From: Cordia subcordata
Taxonomy: Eukaryota > Streptophyta > Magnoliopsida > Boraginales > Cordiaceae
Direction: 5' to 3'
NCBI GenBank assembly: GCA_028554755.1
Contig: JAPTOF010000014.1
Span: 4,774,001-4,838,000, forward strand
Length of the DNA: 64,000 nt
A program made the position numbers and the translations under genes. Position 1 is the stretch's first letter. Every line of letters begins with the position of its first letter. Positions 1-10,593 of this stretch are shown here, one piece after another. The notes under the pieces were generated by a model. That model was not told where the DNA came from, searched no databases, and was given only the letters and a program-made list of their open reading frames with translations.

Positions 1-832
1 GGATAGTTACATATCGTTTACCATATGTGTTACCTTGTTTCTTGTTTACTCGTGTTAATTTAGCTTAGTTTTGTGAATCATCAGGTTTTGATATTGAAGC
101 TTGTTGTGTGTATGATTTGCCTATAGATTGATTAGCTAACATCTGTAAGTTTTCCAGTGGCAAAAGTAAATAATTCGTACCTTACTTGTATTTATATTTA
201 ATGAAGGTTTCAAGTGAAGGGGGGAAAAAATTTAGAGATTGATTATTTTATTCGTAATTGATGAGATAATCATCCTTCGAGAAGAAAATAGAAACAAGTA
301 ACTTATTATTTTGATAAATGTCTGACAAAAAAAGAAAAAAAAATGTTTTGACAAATAAGATTATGAGCAAAAATAATTATGAATGGTTAATATTATTGTT
401 TTATAATAAAATGTTAATGCTTTATAATAGTTACATTTTATTTATAATTTTATTAGATTATAAAATATGATAGATTTATTTCCGCTAGCGAAGGCGTTTA
501 GACCTGACTCGAGGTCTATGAAATTGTTAATAGACATCAAAGTCGAAGGTGAGGAGAATCCTCTCCTGGATAAATATTAGCATGCATCCAATGTACAGTG
601 CACCTCTTATGCACCCCCTTAAAAAAATAAAAAATAGCTGAGATCAGTGCATCAAGGAAGAAAGTTGTACCTGTTGTCTTTTCTCTTCTCTCTAACTACA
701 CGCCGGTACTAAAAGAAATTCTTATTATTGTTTCTTTCTCTTGCAAGGGCAGTGATGTCATTTTCTGGTTGTTTCAGCAGCAATAGCGCTGGTGAAATTA
801 CACTGGTTGTTGTCATACATATTACATTTATA

Positions 833-879
<47 letters not shown>

Positions 880-3446
880 ATGTAATATGTATGGAAGATT
901 CAAAGAGAATAATAGATGAAAGATGAAAATGATGAGGAGAAAAAACTGAGGTAGTTTCCAATTTTTGTTAAGTTAAGATTTGTGAATTTGAAATATGCAA
1001 GTTGTGAACATAGTATTTGTAACTAGTAGATAAGTTCTAAACATATCATTCACAAGTTAGAATATATTTTAAAAAATTATGAACATGTTATTCATTATTT
1101 ACGAATATATAATGTAAAACTTTTGAACATGTAATGTTGGCCAGTTTAGTATGATGAAACTTTTTGGAAATAAATGGTAATTCAAGATAGAATAGTCATA
1201 AAATACTTATTTTTTTCTTTGTATTTGGTTAAAACCATAAAAAAAAATTAGAATGAAATGACTATTTTATTTCGTATGTTTGATAAAATTATTTTAACAA
1301 GTTAGAATAAAACAAAAATAAATTTAACTAACCAAAACAAACATGTCCTTTCATTTGGCATAAATTTAAGCTTATCCATGACAATTATTTTAATACTATT
1401 AATATAAACCAAAATATTCTTTGAAGTCTTTTAATCAAAAATAGATATAGTGTTACATGTTCAATCACTTTTTATTTTCACATGATATTTCGATTTATTT
1501 ACTTTTTAAACATTTGAGAGAGATAAGTTTATATTTAAATAAAACTGCACATGTTTTCTCGATAGAAAAAGTTAAAAATGAAAGAGACACATGTGTTTTA
1601 AATTTTTATTGTTTTAATATTTAACTTTTTAAAATTTATTTTTTATTAGTTAAATAATGATGAGAATTTGTAAGAGTGTAAATGGGATAAATTATTTGTT
1701 TGGTTTTATTTTAATTTTTATAATTCCTATTTAAGTTGAAATACTCATTTTTTGAATTTGGCTAAAGAATGAGTTTTTCAACATTTTAGTGAAAAGGTTA
1801 TTCCAAAAGAATGAACTTTTTCACTTCAATTAATCATACCAAACAAAAGGAAAAAAAAAATTAGAAGCTAAAATGGCCATTCTATTCCAAGCCATTCCTA
1901 CATACCAAACATAATCTAAAAGTAGTGATTATTAAATTTATGATCATATCATATAAAAATTGTGAATAATTAAAAAATTTTGAACATAAAATATTAAAAT
2001 TATAATCATATAATATGAAATTTGTGAATAATTAAAGTTATAAATATACAATATAAAAACTGTGAATATGCATACTATTCACTCAAACACTACCTATTTT
2101 GATCCTTACAAGATGAAAAGATAATCTCAACCCTCCAAAAAAATTTTAATTATTAAATTATTTTAGATCCTTTACTTTAAAATTCAAATTCTTTCTCAAT
2201 ACCTTGCTTTTCCTCTTCTTCTCTCTTTTTTCCTTCCCTCGCCACACCTCTTATTCCTTCTCTCTCACAAAACGGGCATAATGACAATAGAAGAACTCAT
2301 TGTGGTAGCAAAATTTAATAAGAATAATAAACGTAAAAATCAAGAAATAAATACGAAACGCATATAATATTAAAAATTGAGTTTCGATTTGTTATTTTTG
2401 GGTCCAAAAATTTCATGAGCAACCTATGATAAACTTTCAAACGAAATGATTACTGAAACGTGCAGAGATTAGATATGACAAAAAACCGAAAGGGAAATAA
2501 AGATTTAAAAATTTTTGGATTCCAAATGAAATATCACGATTAGTTTATGAAACTTGACCTAGTGGCTCATATTTAATTGATTTACGGGCTAATATTTCAC
2601 GTTAACCTAGTGTGCTTTTATTCATGCTCCACACAAATTTATTTTTTGATTAAAATATTAAATTAAGTTGAATTTATTTATTTTTAATAGCATATAAAGA
2701 ATTTGATCATGAATATTCTATGCTCTACATGAACATTTTTGAATAATAAATGTTAAATTACTCAAGTCTAATATTTACAATTCATAAATGAAAAATACTT
2801 TAAAGCTTTTAAGCATTAATTAATTAATAATTAAATTTATGAATGACGAACCTTTTGAAATTCACAAATAAATATTATTTTTAAAAATTAATTATTTGAC
2901 AATTAAATTATTAAGTTAAAGTTAAAGATATATATCCATAATCGATATTAAGTGAACCTTTTAAAATTCAAAAATGAATTATATATTAAGCATTAATTGA
3001 TTAATTATTTAATTTTTCAATTAAAATTAATAGTTTAGCTATATCCACAAATATAAAAATAATAAGAATAAAATAAATAATAAATAATAAATTATTGTAT
3101 ACGCTAATAACAAAATATCAATTGCAAGCGCTAATATGACATGTAATGCTAAAAAAAATTTAATAGTAAACATTAAATTTATTCAGATATAATCTTTTGA
3201 AACTCACAATTGAATATTATTTAAAAAATAATTGATTGAAAATTAAATTTAAGTGGTAATAATATATATACATAATAGATAAGAAATAAATTTTTTAGAA
3301 TTAATAAATAAATTTAATCTTAAGCATTAATTGATTATTTACTTAATATTTATTTAAAACTAATAATATATATTTATAAAGATAAAAAATAATAAAAAAT
3401 AAAATAATCATGCTATGTAAATATTGATATAATAGTTTCACAATAC
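1..3446. other. AT-rich intergenic DNA without genes
   Basis: No open frame here resembles a known protein; the few short frames run through simple repeats. The DNA is very AT-rich with many homopolymer runs. Around 1200-1915 there are several TGTTTGGT-type motifs in both orientations, typical of decayed MITE ends, but I could not pair them into a bounded element. The only clear structure is the hairpin at 814-893, listed separately. Confidence 0.6.
814..893. repeat. TA microsatellite inside an 18-20 bp inverted repeat
   Basis: A (TA)n run at about 841-872 is flanked by inverted arms. The left arm CATACATATTACATTTATA (814-832) is the reverse complement of the right arm at about 875-893. The whole would fold into a cruciform of about 80 nt. 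It may be a small foldback element or a palindrome grown around a microsatellite. Confidence 0.75.
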
Positions 3447-3449
3447 TTA

Positions 3450-3672
3450 AGGCCTCTTTGGATTAGCTTTTTTTCAGAAAAAAATATTTTTTTCCTGAAA
3501 AAGTTACATTAAATTTACAATAACTATTTGATTTGGCTTACAAAAAAACTAAACCTTTTAAAAAAAATCAAATATAATTTTTTTTAAAAATTAAAATTTT
3601 CAATTTTTAAAAAAATTATTTTTCAAAAACTATTAAAAAAATACTTAAAAAAAATTCAATCCAAACCAACCT
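3450..3672. mobile_element. Tourist-like MITE, copy 1 of a three-copy family
   Basis: A 223-bp AT-rich element without coding capacity. Its ends are inverted: AGGCCTCTTTGGATTAGC on the left, and a right end that reads AGGTTGGTTTGGATTGAA on the opposite strand. It is flanked by the 3-bp direct repeat TTA (3447-3449 and 3673-3675), the target duplication typical of PIF/Harbinger-mobilised Tourist MITEs. Related copies lie at 28500-28710 and 30928-31153. Its TIR is unlike that of the Harbinger element next door, so that element is not obviously its source. Confidence 0.7.
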
Positions 3673-3920
3673 TTAATCATGATACTGTTATAATACTAAA
3701 AATAATAAAACTTTTATATATAATATAAATGTAGATTTTTTTGTACCGAAAAGTATTAAAATAGGAGAGGATTTTTTCTAACCGCACGACTCTCAAGGAC
3801 ACACACCTAAGGTCTAAGGAGACAAAAGTGAAGGCCGACATAACGTTTTCAACATGCGTCATCCAAATAGAGCAACAAAAGCGAGTCCTACACCCAAGCC
3901 CCTAAAACTCGTTTTTTAAG

Positions 3921-3936
3921 CTAACTCCAACAGCTC
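3921..3936 (+). repeat. Left terminal inverted repeat of the Harbinger element
   Basis: CTAACTCCAACAGCTC, exactly inverted at 8480-8495. Looser copies of the core CTCCAACA follow inward, forming a subterminal array that the transposase or its Myb partner could bind. Confidence 0.8.
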
Positions 3937-4399
3937 TTTTATCTTTTTCCTTATATTTAAGTATTTTGAGTTATATTTTTAAATTTAAGGATCCCTATTT
4001 TTAATTCTATTCCAACAGTTCTCCTATTTTTCACTAAACACTCAATTTAGGGAATTCCTATTTCAGTTTCACTCCAACAATTCCCCTATTATAGGGGTCT
4101 TATATTTTATTTTACTCTAAAACATATCATCAATTTAATTAAACACATCATTTCGTATATTTATTATTTTTTTATTATTTATAAGAGTATTAGATTTTTA
4201 ATTATTAATATTTTTATTTATTCTTAATTTTTTACATTAAAAATATATTTTAACTACTTAACATTTTTCGTCAATTAATAAAGATGTTATATTTTAAAAT
4301 ATTAAATTTATTTTTAAATGTTTATATTATTTTTTTATCTTGTATAATTCTTGACTACGTTATATTGTTTATTTTATTTTATTCGTTTAAATTAGTCAT

Positions 4400-4755
4400 T
4401 TTATGTCTTTTTTTTTGTCAATACAAGCTTTATTTTTAATCGGTCGTTTCTTCTACGTCTTGTCTTTGTCAATGCGAGCTTTATGTTCAATCGGTCATTC
4501 CTTTTATGTCTCTTCTTGTCGATACAATCTTTATGTTTAATCGGTCAAATCTTTTTTATGTCTTGTTTCGTCAAATACAAGTTTTATGTTTAATTAGTCA
4601 AATCTTTTTTATGTCTTGTTTCATCAAATACAAGCTTTATGTTTAATCGGTCAAATATTTTATATGTCTTGTTTTGTCAATATACACTTTTTGTTTAATC
4701 GGTCAAATCTTTTTACGTATTGTATTGTCAATCAACTTTATGTTCCATCACTCAT
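4400..4755 (+). repeat. Tandem array of about 51-bp units in the Harbinger 5' region
   Basis: About seven degenerate copies of a unit with the core TTTATGTTTAATCGGTCAAA, followed by a T-rich stretch, TATGTCTTG and a TCAATACAAGC-like segment. Copies begin near 4431, 4481, 4530, 4582, 4636, 4687 and 4738. The array lies between the left TIR and the transposase start. The period and position suggest a repeated protein-binding site inside the element. It is not a CRISPR array: the units are contiguous and have no unique spacers. Confidence 0.8.
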
Positions 4756-4919
4756 TTCTTAATAATTTTAGTGAGACTTAAAGGCTATATATGCTCATGT
4801 AACAAGCTTCTCAAAGTGCAACATATCTTTCGAAATTCATCAGCTTTCTCTCTTATTTTCGTGTAATATTTGAAACCATTTAGTTGTTTTCCCTATTATC
4901 AAATTTTGTGTCCAAAGTT

Positions 4920-6200
4920 ATGGATTCTAATTATCGATGTATGGAGTATTTCGATTCTTCTGACTCCGATGAGGAGCTTGCATTACTTCAATTGCTGGCT
5001 GAGGAAGATCAACGACTTACAAGACAACAACATGTAAGTCGTGGTTCTATCCATGGTCATGCTTTCTTTTGGCGAGAGAGGGTTCAAGGTCATGAAAGAC
5101 TCTATCACGACTATTTTTTGAAAAATCCTATTTATCCTAATAATATCTTTCGAAGGAGATTTCGGATGAGTCATTCATTGTTTCTTCGGATTCAATCTGC
5201 AATTGAAGCACATGATCCATATTTTGTTCGAAAACAAAATTCTGCTGGACATTGGGGTTTGTCTTCCTTGCAAAAAGTCACCGCCGCATTAAGAATTCTT
5301 GCATATGGATCTGTTGCAGATTCAGTGGATGAATACGTGAGAATTGGAGAAAGCACAGCCATAGAGACGTTGAGAAGATTCGTTAAAGCAATGGTGGAAA
5401 TATTTTCTGATGAGTACTTGAGATCACCAAATGAGAGTGATATTGCCAGATTGCTAGAAGTTGGAAATCAAAGAGGCTTTCCAGGAATGTTGGGAAGTAT
5501 CGACTGCATGCACTGGAAATGGAGGAATTGTCCGACTGCTTGAAAAGGTATATATACTGGTCATATTCGAGAACCGACAATCATTTTAGAAGCTGTGGCT
5601 TCTTATGATCTTTGGATATGGCATGCCTTTCTTGGTTTGCCTGGTTCTCTTAATGATATAAATGTTTTGGAACGGTCATCAATCTTTACTGAATTGGCTG
5701 AAGGACGAGCCCCTAAGGTCAATTATACGATTAATGGACAAAACAATATGATGGGATATTATCTTGCTGATGGTATATACCCATCTTAGGCAACGTTTGT
5801 TAAAACTATACCACTTCCACAAGGTAATAAAAAGAAGTATTTTGCTGCGGCTCAAGAATCAGCAAGGAAAGATGTGGAGCTTGCATTTGGAGTACTCTAA
5901 GCTCGGTATGCTATTGTTCGTGGCCCTGCACGGTTTTGGGATGTTGACACTCTAAAAAATATCATGACTGCATGCATTATTATGCATAACATGATTATAG
6001 AAGATGAAAGAGGTATTAACAACTTAGATTTGAACTATGATTCTGCTGGTGAAAGTTCAAATTCAACAATCTCACGTGAACAGATAGCTGAGCTTATTGA
6101 TTTTATACAAACTCATTATTGTATTCGTGATCGAGAGGTTCATAACCAGCTACAAGCTGATCTTGTAGAACATTTGTGGCAAATACATGGAGGTGTGTGA
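4920..6200 (+). pseudogene. PIF/Harbinger DDE transposase with three in-frame stops
   Basis: The nuclease of the element, which would cut and join its ends in the nucleus. One continuous frame runs from the ATG at 4920 to the TGA ending at 6200 (427 codons) and has the family's domain order. The N-terminal part contains FRRRFRMSHSLFLRI, and the DDE domain contains SIDCMHWKW (first Asp), GSLNDINVL (second Asp) and ARKDVELAFGVL (Glu). The frame never shifts but is cut by TGA at 5541-5543, TAG at 5787-5789 and TAA at 5898-5900. From the family, the first two sit where Trp is expected and the third where Gln is expected, so all fit single transitions. I chose 4920 because the in-frame ATG at 4884 adds only 12 atypical residues. 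As it stands it can encode only the first 207 residues, without most of the catalytic domain. Confidence 0.88.
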
Positions 6201-6350
6201 GCTAATTTGTATTTTCATGTAAGCAAGATGAATAATAAAGTTTTTCATTCCAATAAAAGTACATTAGACAAATATTAAATTCTACACTAGAAACAAATAT
6301 TTCAATTCTTCATAACGTCATTAGAAGCCATTTTGTTTCATGATTTCCTG

Positions 6351-7353
6351 TTACTTCTTTGTCCAATATTCGACTTGCATTGGAGTCATCTTCGAAAAAT
6401 CTAGTGACATAATTCTCTCCTCGTACTCCCGATCCAATCTTTGCATTCTATCTTCATGCATCTTTTTTTTGCTCTCCATCATTTGTTGAATCGTTTTTGC
6501 AACTGAAGAATCTTGGTCATTTGCCATCACTGCTTTATTCTTTCTCTTACTTAGTCTTTCTCTTTCAGCATCTCTACCTGGTGGTCTCTCCATAGGGTCA
6601 ATGGTATCATATGGGTTGCTATCATCGTCTAAACTTATTGAATGTGCAGTCGATTGAGATGAGACTCCTGGACTGTTGCCTTTCAATTTTTTGGATTTTT
6701 TGCATTTTTTCTTTTCACCATGTTGCATCCATTTTGTTTGATGTCTCAATATATTCCAACAATGTTTAAATTGGAATGATGATTTGTGGCAGGTCTGGTA
6801 CAAAATTTTTGCATCTTGAATCTATATCAAATAAATAAATAAATAAGTTAATTCAATTTAACATACAAATTTAACAAAAAATAAATAAATTTAATATTAC
6901 AATTACCTTATCGTTCTCAGTTTTGCCACTTTGGTTTCTAGCCTCAATTTGATCATAGCATCCAGCAAACTTTTGGGTGGCAAGATTAATAGCTGCCCAC
7001 CGATGATTGAGAGAATTCTCATTGCGATCAGATTCAAAAGTTTTGTTTTGATGATAATAATTGTATATTCTATGCCAATATGTGCTTCTGCTTTGATCAT
7101 TACCATGTATCGCATCTAAACTAATGTTTAACCATGCTGAACAGAGTAAAATATCTTCTTGGATAGAAAAATTATTTTTCCATGATGTTTTCTTTTTTAT
7201 GGATTCTGCCTGTGTGAATAACGGAGGCATAGGAGTTGATCTCATAGCGGGTTCATTCATGTTTACAGTTGAGTCGAATGCAACTTCATCATCATCAAAA
7301 TTTGAATCCCCGTGACGCAAATTTGTAAAATAGGCATTTTTTTGTGAGTCCAT
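6351..7353 (-). CDS. Harbinger partner protein, Myb/SANT-like, two exons
   Basis: The second gene of the Harbinger element, whose family product binds element ends and assists the transposase. Exon 1 is 7353-6907 (149 codons from MDSQKNAYF). The intron 6906-6822 has GT and AG ends and joins in phase. Exon 2 is 6821-6351 (156 codons plus stop), about 305 aa in all. Exon 1 holds the trihelix/SANT-like part (WKNNFSIQEDILLCSAWLN, then WHRIYNYYHQNK and LNHRWAAIN). Exon 2 begins in the expected QTCHKSSFQFKHCWNILR region, followed by a Lys-rich linker, a PMERPPGRDAERERLSKRK segment and a charged coiled coil (MMESKKKMHEDRMQRLDREYEE). This resembles the NAM-associated C-terminal region. Unlike the transposase it has no stops, so it could still be translated if transcribed. 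The splice sites are inferred, not observed. Confidence 0.82.
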
Positions 7354-7376
7354 CTGTAAAACAAAGACAAAGTTAG

Positions 7377-7377
<1 letters not shown>

Positions 7378-7416
<39 letters not shown>

Positions 7417-7444
7417 TTAATATTATTATTATTATTATTATTAT
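7378..7444. repeat. (TAA)n/(TAT)n mirror microsatellite
   Basis: A run of about eleven ATA units turns into a run of TAT units, so the tract is an almost perfect palindrome of about 65 bp. It lies just upstream of the Myb-like gene of the Harbinger element, in the position of its 5' UTR or promoter. Confidence 0.85.
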
Positions 7445-8479
7445 AGATATTAATAATATAAAGTGCAATTTATAGTATAATGTACATTCTTGGAAAAAAT
7501 ATAAGTAAAACACTACAAAAAATAATTAAAAATCAAATAATGAATAAAGTTTAAAAATGTAATTAGAAAAGTATATGACTACAATTGTAATAAAAAAAAA
7601 GTTAGTGATATGTAATTAGAAAAGTATATGATTGTAATTGTAATAAAAAAAAGTTAGTGGTCTAAAATTATAATTAAGATACTAATTAAACTTAAAATAA
7701 TATTTTATATATATACACCAAAACCTAATACATAAAACCTAATCCAAAAACACATCTTTTTCTTCTTCTCTTCCGCGCCTCCATCGACAGAAACAAAAAA
7801 AAAATAAAAAAATTCTTCTCCTTCTTCTTCTCCTTTCTCTCCTCCTCCACCTTCTTCTTCTCCCCTTCCCCACAATCTCCTTCTTTCTCTCCTCCTCTAT
7901 CTTCTTCTCCTCTCCCCGCGATCAAAAGAGAGAAAAATTTTTTTTCTCACCCTACCACTCTTTTTTCTCTATCCCCTTTTTCTACCCTTTTTTTCTTGAG
8001 AAAAATAGATAAATACCTTGAGATTGAGATTTCGAATGTTTTAAAATGATTTTTTTGAATCTTTTGGTTTTTCTTTCTCTGGCTTTTTTATGCCTTCAGA
8101 ATCGAAGAAGCTTGGTTTATATAGATATCAACAGCAACGGTAAGAAAATTTGTCCGTTTGTAATTTTTTTTAGGCCATGATTTTTTTTTTCAGTGAATGT
8201 TCTGAAAATATTCTATTGCTCAGTGATCGTTGGAGGTTTTTTTTTTTTTTTTTAAGTCTACAGAACATGTTGGATCTTTTTCTGATTTCTTTTCTTTAGT
8301 TTGCAGAGATGGGGGATCAGTTTGGGGGTTGGTTTTGGGGATGAAAAAACCCCCTACATTTGGGTGTTTTGTTTTGGGGTTTAGAAAAAATCTAAAATTT
8401 GGGGATGAGATAGGGGAGCTGTTGGAGCATATTAGCCCCAATCACTCCCTTAAATATGGTTTTTTTTTTATATTTAGGG

Positions 8480-8495
8480 GAGCTGTTGGAGTTAG
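8480..8495 (-). repeat. Right terminal inverted repeat of the Harbinger element
   Basis: GAGCTGTTGGAGTTAG, the exact reverse complement of 3921-3936. A second inverted copy of the GAGCTGTTGGAG core lies just inside, at 8415-8426, mirroring the subterminal copies at the left end. Confidence 0.8.
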
Positions 8496-8565
8496 TCTGA
8501 ATACTCTACAGAAGAAGTAAAGAGTCGTTGGAAAATCAGGGTCGCCTTCTCATCCTTAGAATTTT

Positions 8566-8660
8566 TTTTAACCCAAAATTTAAAATGTTATGCAAAATTA
8601 ATCCCATTTATAAAGTGTTTTGAAAAATAACCCAATTTGATTCCAAAAATGCGTTGGACA
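8566..8660 (+). repeat. Left terminal inverted repeat of the MULE
   Basis: Aligns with the reverse complement of 13645-13733 over about 90 bp. Shared blocks include TTAAAATGTTAT, CAAAATTAA, GTTTTGAAA and ATAACCCAAT. A similar end lies at 25826-25925. Confidence 0.8.
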
Positions 8661-8819
8661 CATTTATGGAACGCAGCCGCTTTCCATAAATTCGCCAGCC
8701 CCATCAGTTTCCCTCATTCTCCCCCAACCCCACACACGATTTTTTTTTTGTTTTCTCTCATTCCCTCATACTAGATTTTTTGTTTTCCAGCGTCATTGCG
8801 AGAATATAGCCTTAATATT

Positions 8820-9049
8820 GTAAGTTATTTTAATTTTATGTTATTTTTTACAATTGTATTTAACGTTTTAAGTTATGAAATTTGTTTTTAGATTATGTAA
8901 TTTTTTTTGATAGTTAATTTTAATTTGTGTTAATTTGAATTTTAATTTTTGTTAGAATTGTAGATTAGAATTTTAGTTTGTGTTAATTTGTATTTTAATT
9001 TTAATTTTTGTTAAAAAATATAGCATGATTATTAGAAATAGAATTAATA

Positions 9050-9082
<33 letters not shown>

Positions 9083-9540
9083 GTATGATCATTGTCATTA
9101 TTATTAATGTTATTATTACTATATGAATATTATTAATAATAAATGTTATTATTATTATTATTATTATTAAGATTATCATTATTATTAACAATATTAAATT
9201 TTTTTAAAGCCATGTTATATGTTAAATGTTATTATTAATTTAATTAATACTATTATTGATATTATTATCATTATTTATTATTATTATGATGATGATGATG
9301 ATGACGACGACGACGATGGATGATTATTGATATTATTATCATTATTTATTATTATTATGATGATGATGATGATGACGACGATGATGGATGATTAATGTTA
9401 TATGTTAGATGTTATTATTAATTTTATTATTATTGATAATATTAGTGTTATCATTATTATTATTTGATAAAATTAGAGATTTAATGTTTATAGTGAAGTA
9501 GTAATACTTAGTTAATCGTTATTATTATTTTTTATTTTAG
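8820..9540 (+). other. Probable intron or leader of the plant mobile domain gene
   Basis: An AT-rich, gene-free stretch between the GC-richer MULE end and the mobile domain frame. It begins with GTAAGTTAT at about 8820, a good 5' splice site, and ends at 9540 with TTTTATTTTAG, a good 3' splice site, so it can be read as a 5' leader intron. It contains (TTA)n tracts near 9050-9190 and the duplicated block at 9250-9393. The fragment at 25826 shows the same GTAAGTTTTT at the same relative place. Confidence 0.5.
9250..9393. repeat. Tandem duplication of an about 72-bp trinucleotide-rich block
   Basis: The block TATTATTGATATTATTATCA, followed by (TTA)n, (TGA)n and (CGA)n runs ending in GATGGATGAT, occurs twice in a row. 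The copies differ mainly in the number of GAC/GAT units. This looks like slippage or unequal exchange within the leader of the MULE-borne gene. Confidence 0.8.
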
Positions 9541-9596
9541 GAGTCATTATAGATTCATGACCTGCACCAGTAGACGCTGCCTTACTGTGCCACTAT

Positions 9597-10358
9597 ATGG
9601 ATCACCAGGTGCAGTATTTGCAGGATCCACACCATCTGGGTACTTTTAGGTACTATAGGTTAGATAGGTCTTTGTTTAATGAGCCAGAGCACCCATTAGT
9701 ACAGCAGCAGTTGGAAGGGACAGGATTATACGGGTGTCATAAATCCCAATACCATCAGTTGAACTGCGGATTGATTACTGCCATGATAGAGAGGTGGTGG
9801 TCGGAGACCCACACATTTCATTTACCCGTATGGGAGGCTACCATCACCCTGCAGGATGTGACTGTGTATTGGCGTCTTCCCGTGACGGATACTCCTATCC
9901 CAGTGATTGATACGGTCCTACGGTCGAGGAAGGATTGGGTTGCCAAGATCCGGGATTGGGTTGAGCTAATCAGTCGCAATAGACAGGGTATGTTCGAGGC
10001 TGGTGGATCATCTAGGTCGGTGATTGATGAGGCAGATGACATCGAGGAGGATGACGAGGCGACGCAGAGCGAGTTATCGGGGGGTCTCCGAGCAGATACA
10101 TGGGGTCCCGGGACTACATTCACGAGTAGTTTGTGGACAGTGGTGTTAAGCAGCAGGACCTGCTACCGCGTTCATCCAAGGCACATGCGCCCCAGGCACC
10201 AGCCACACAGCCACAGCCACAGGAGCCTCCGCCACGTCAGACACGTTCATCTAAAAAACGCAATGCACCATCCCCTGTTAGACGTCATTTACCTGACTGC
10301 ACTACCAGAGGGAAGGGGCTTGATCATTACACACCTGGATGATGTATTCAGTTTTTGA
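9597..10358 (+). pseudogene. Plant mobile domain (PMD) protein carried by the MULE, truncated
   Basis: PMD proteins (MAIN/MAIL1 relatives) occur both as host genes and inside Mutator and gypsy elements; the host proteins act in genome stability and silencing. The start MDHQVQYLQDPHHLGTFR is followed by the diagnostic PMD core: LNCGLITAMIERWWSETHTF, LPVWEATITLQDV and YWRLPVTDTPIPV (about residues 55-105). The usual domain is several hundred residues, but here it passes after about residue 125 into an acidic, Ser-rich stretch, so the middle is missing. From about 10130 a different frame (+2) gives a more natural tail, with Pro/Gln-rich then basic residues (QPQPQEPPPRQTRSSKKR) and a stop near 10340. 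This suggests a frameshift near 10120-10135. The gene lies inside the MULE and is convergent with its transposase. Confidence 0.75.
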
Positions 10359-10593
10359 GCACTTTTTTTTCATATGTATTTGGTGACACATTATTTTTTG
10401 TTGATTGGACTTTCATTTGGTTTTTATTTATTTATTTTAGACACGTTATCATTTACCTGACAACGTTAATTAGACATTAACATTGTCACAACAAATAAGC
10501 ATAAAACGATTACACAATAACATTACAACGTCAAAACAAATAGACATAAAATGATTACATATGGAACTTGTGGCAACTGCTATACATAACGTA

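Larger units (their letters stand above)
3921..8495. mobile_element. PIF/Harbinger DNA transposon, two-gene, inactivated
   Basis: This is a full-length Harbinger-type element of about 4.6 kb. Its ends carry the same 16-bp sequence in inverted orientation (CTAACTCCAACAGCTC at 3921-3936; reverse complement at 8480-8495). Further CTCCAACA and CCCCTAT motifs are repeated in the subterminal regions on both sides (about 4010-4095 and 8417-8445). Inside are a DDE transposase gene on + and a Myb/SANT-like partner gene on -, convergent and about 150 bp apart, which is the standard two-gene layout of PIF/Harbinger. I could not find a clean 3-bp target duplication at the ends, so either the exact boundary is off by 1-3 bases or the flanks have mutated. 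Confidence 0.85.

Noticed and set aside
709..961. Overlapping short frames on both strands
   Set aside because: They read through the TA/CA microsatellite and its palindrome; composition is repeat-driven.
4400..4755. Possible CRISPR-like array
   Set aside because: Units are contiguous and degenerate, without spacers, in a plant transposon.
3921..8495. A 3-bp TSD for the Harbinger element
   Set aside because: No pair of trinucleotides at any reasonable border agrees, so I did not report one.
8230..8520. 96-codon + frame and its - counterpart
   Set aside because: Lies in the noncoding right end of the Harbinger element, with poly-T coding poly-Phe/Lys.
9818..10123. 101-codon - frame
   Set aside because: Antisense shadow of the plant mobile domain frame.
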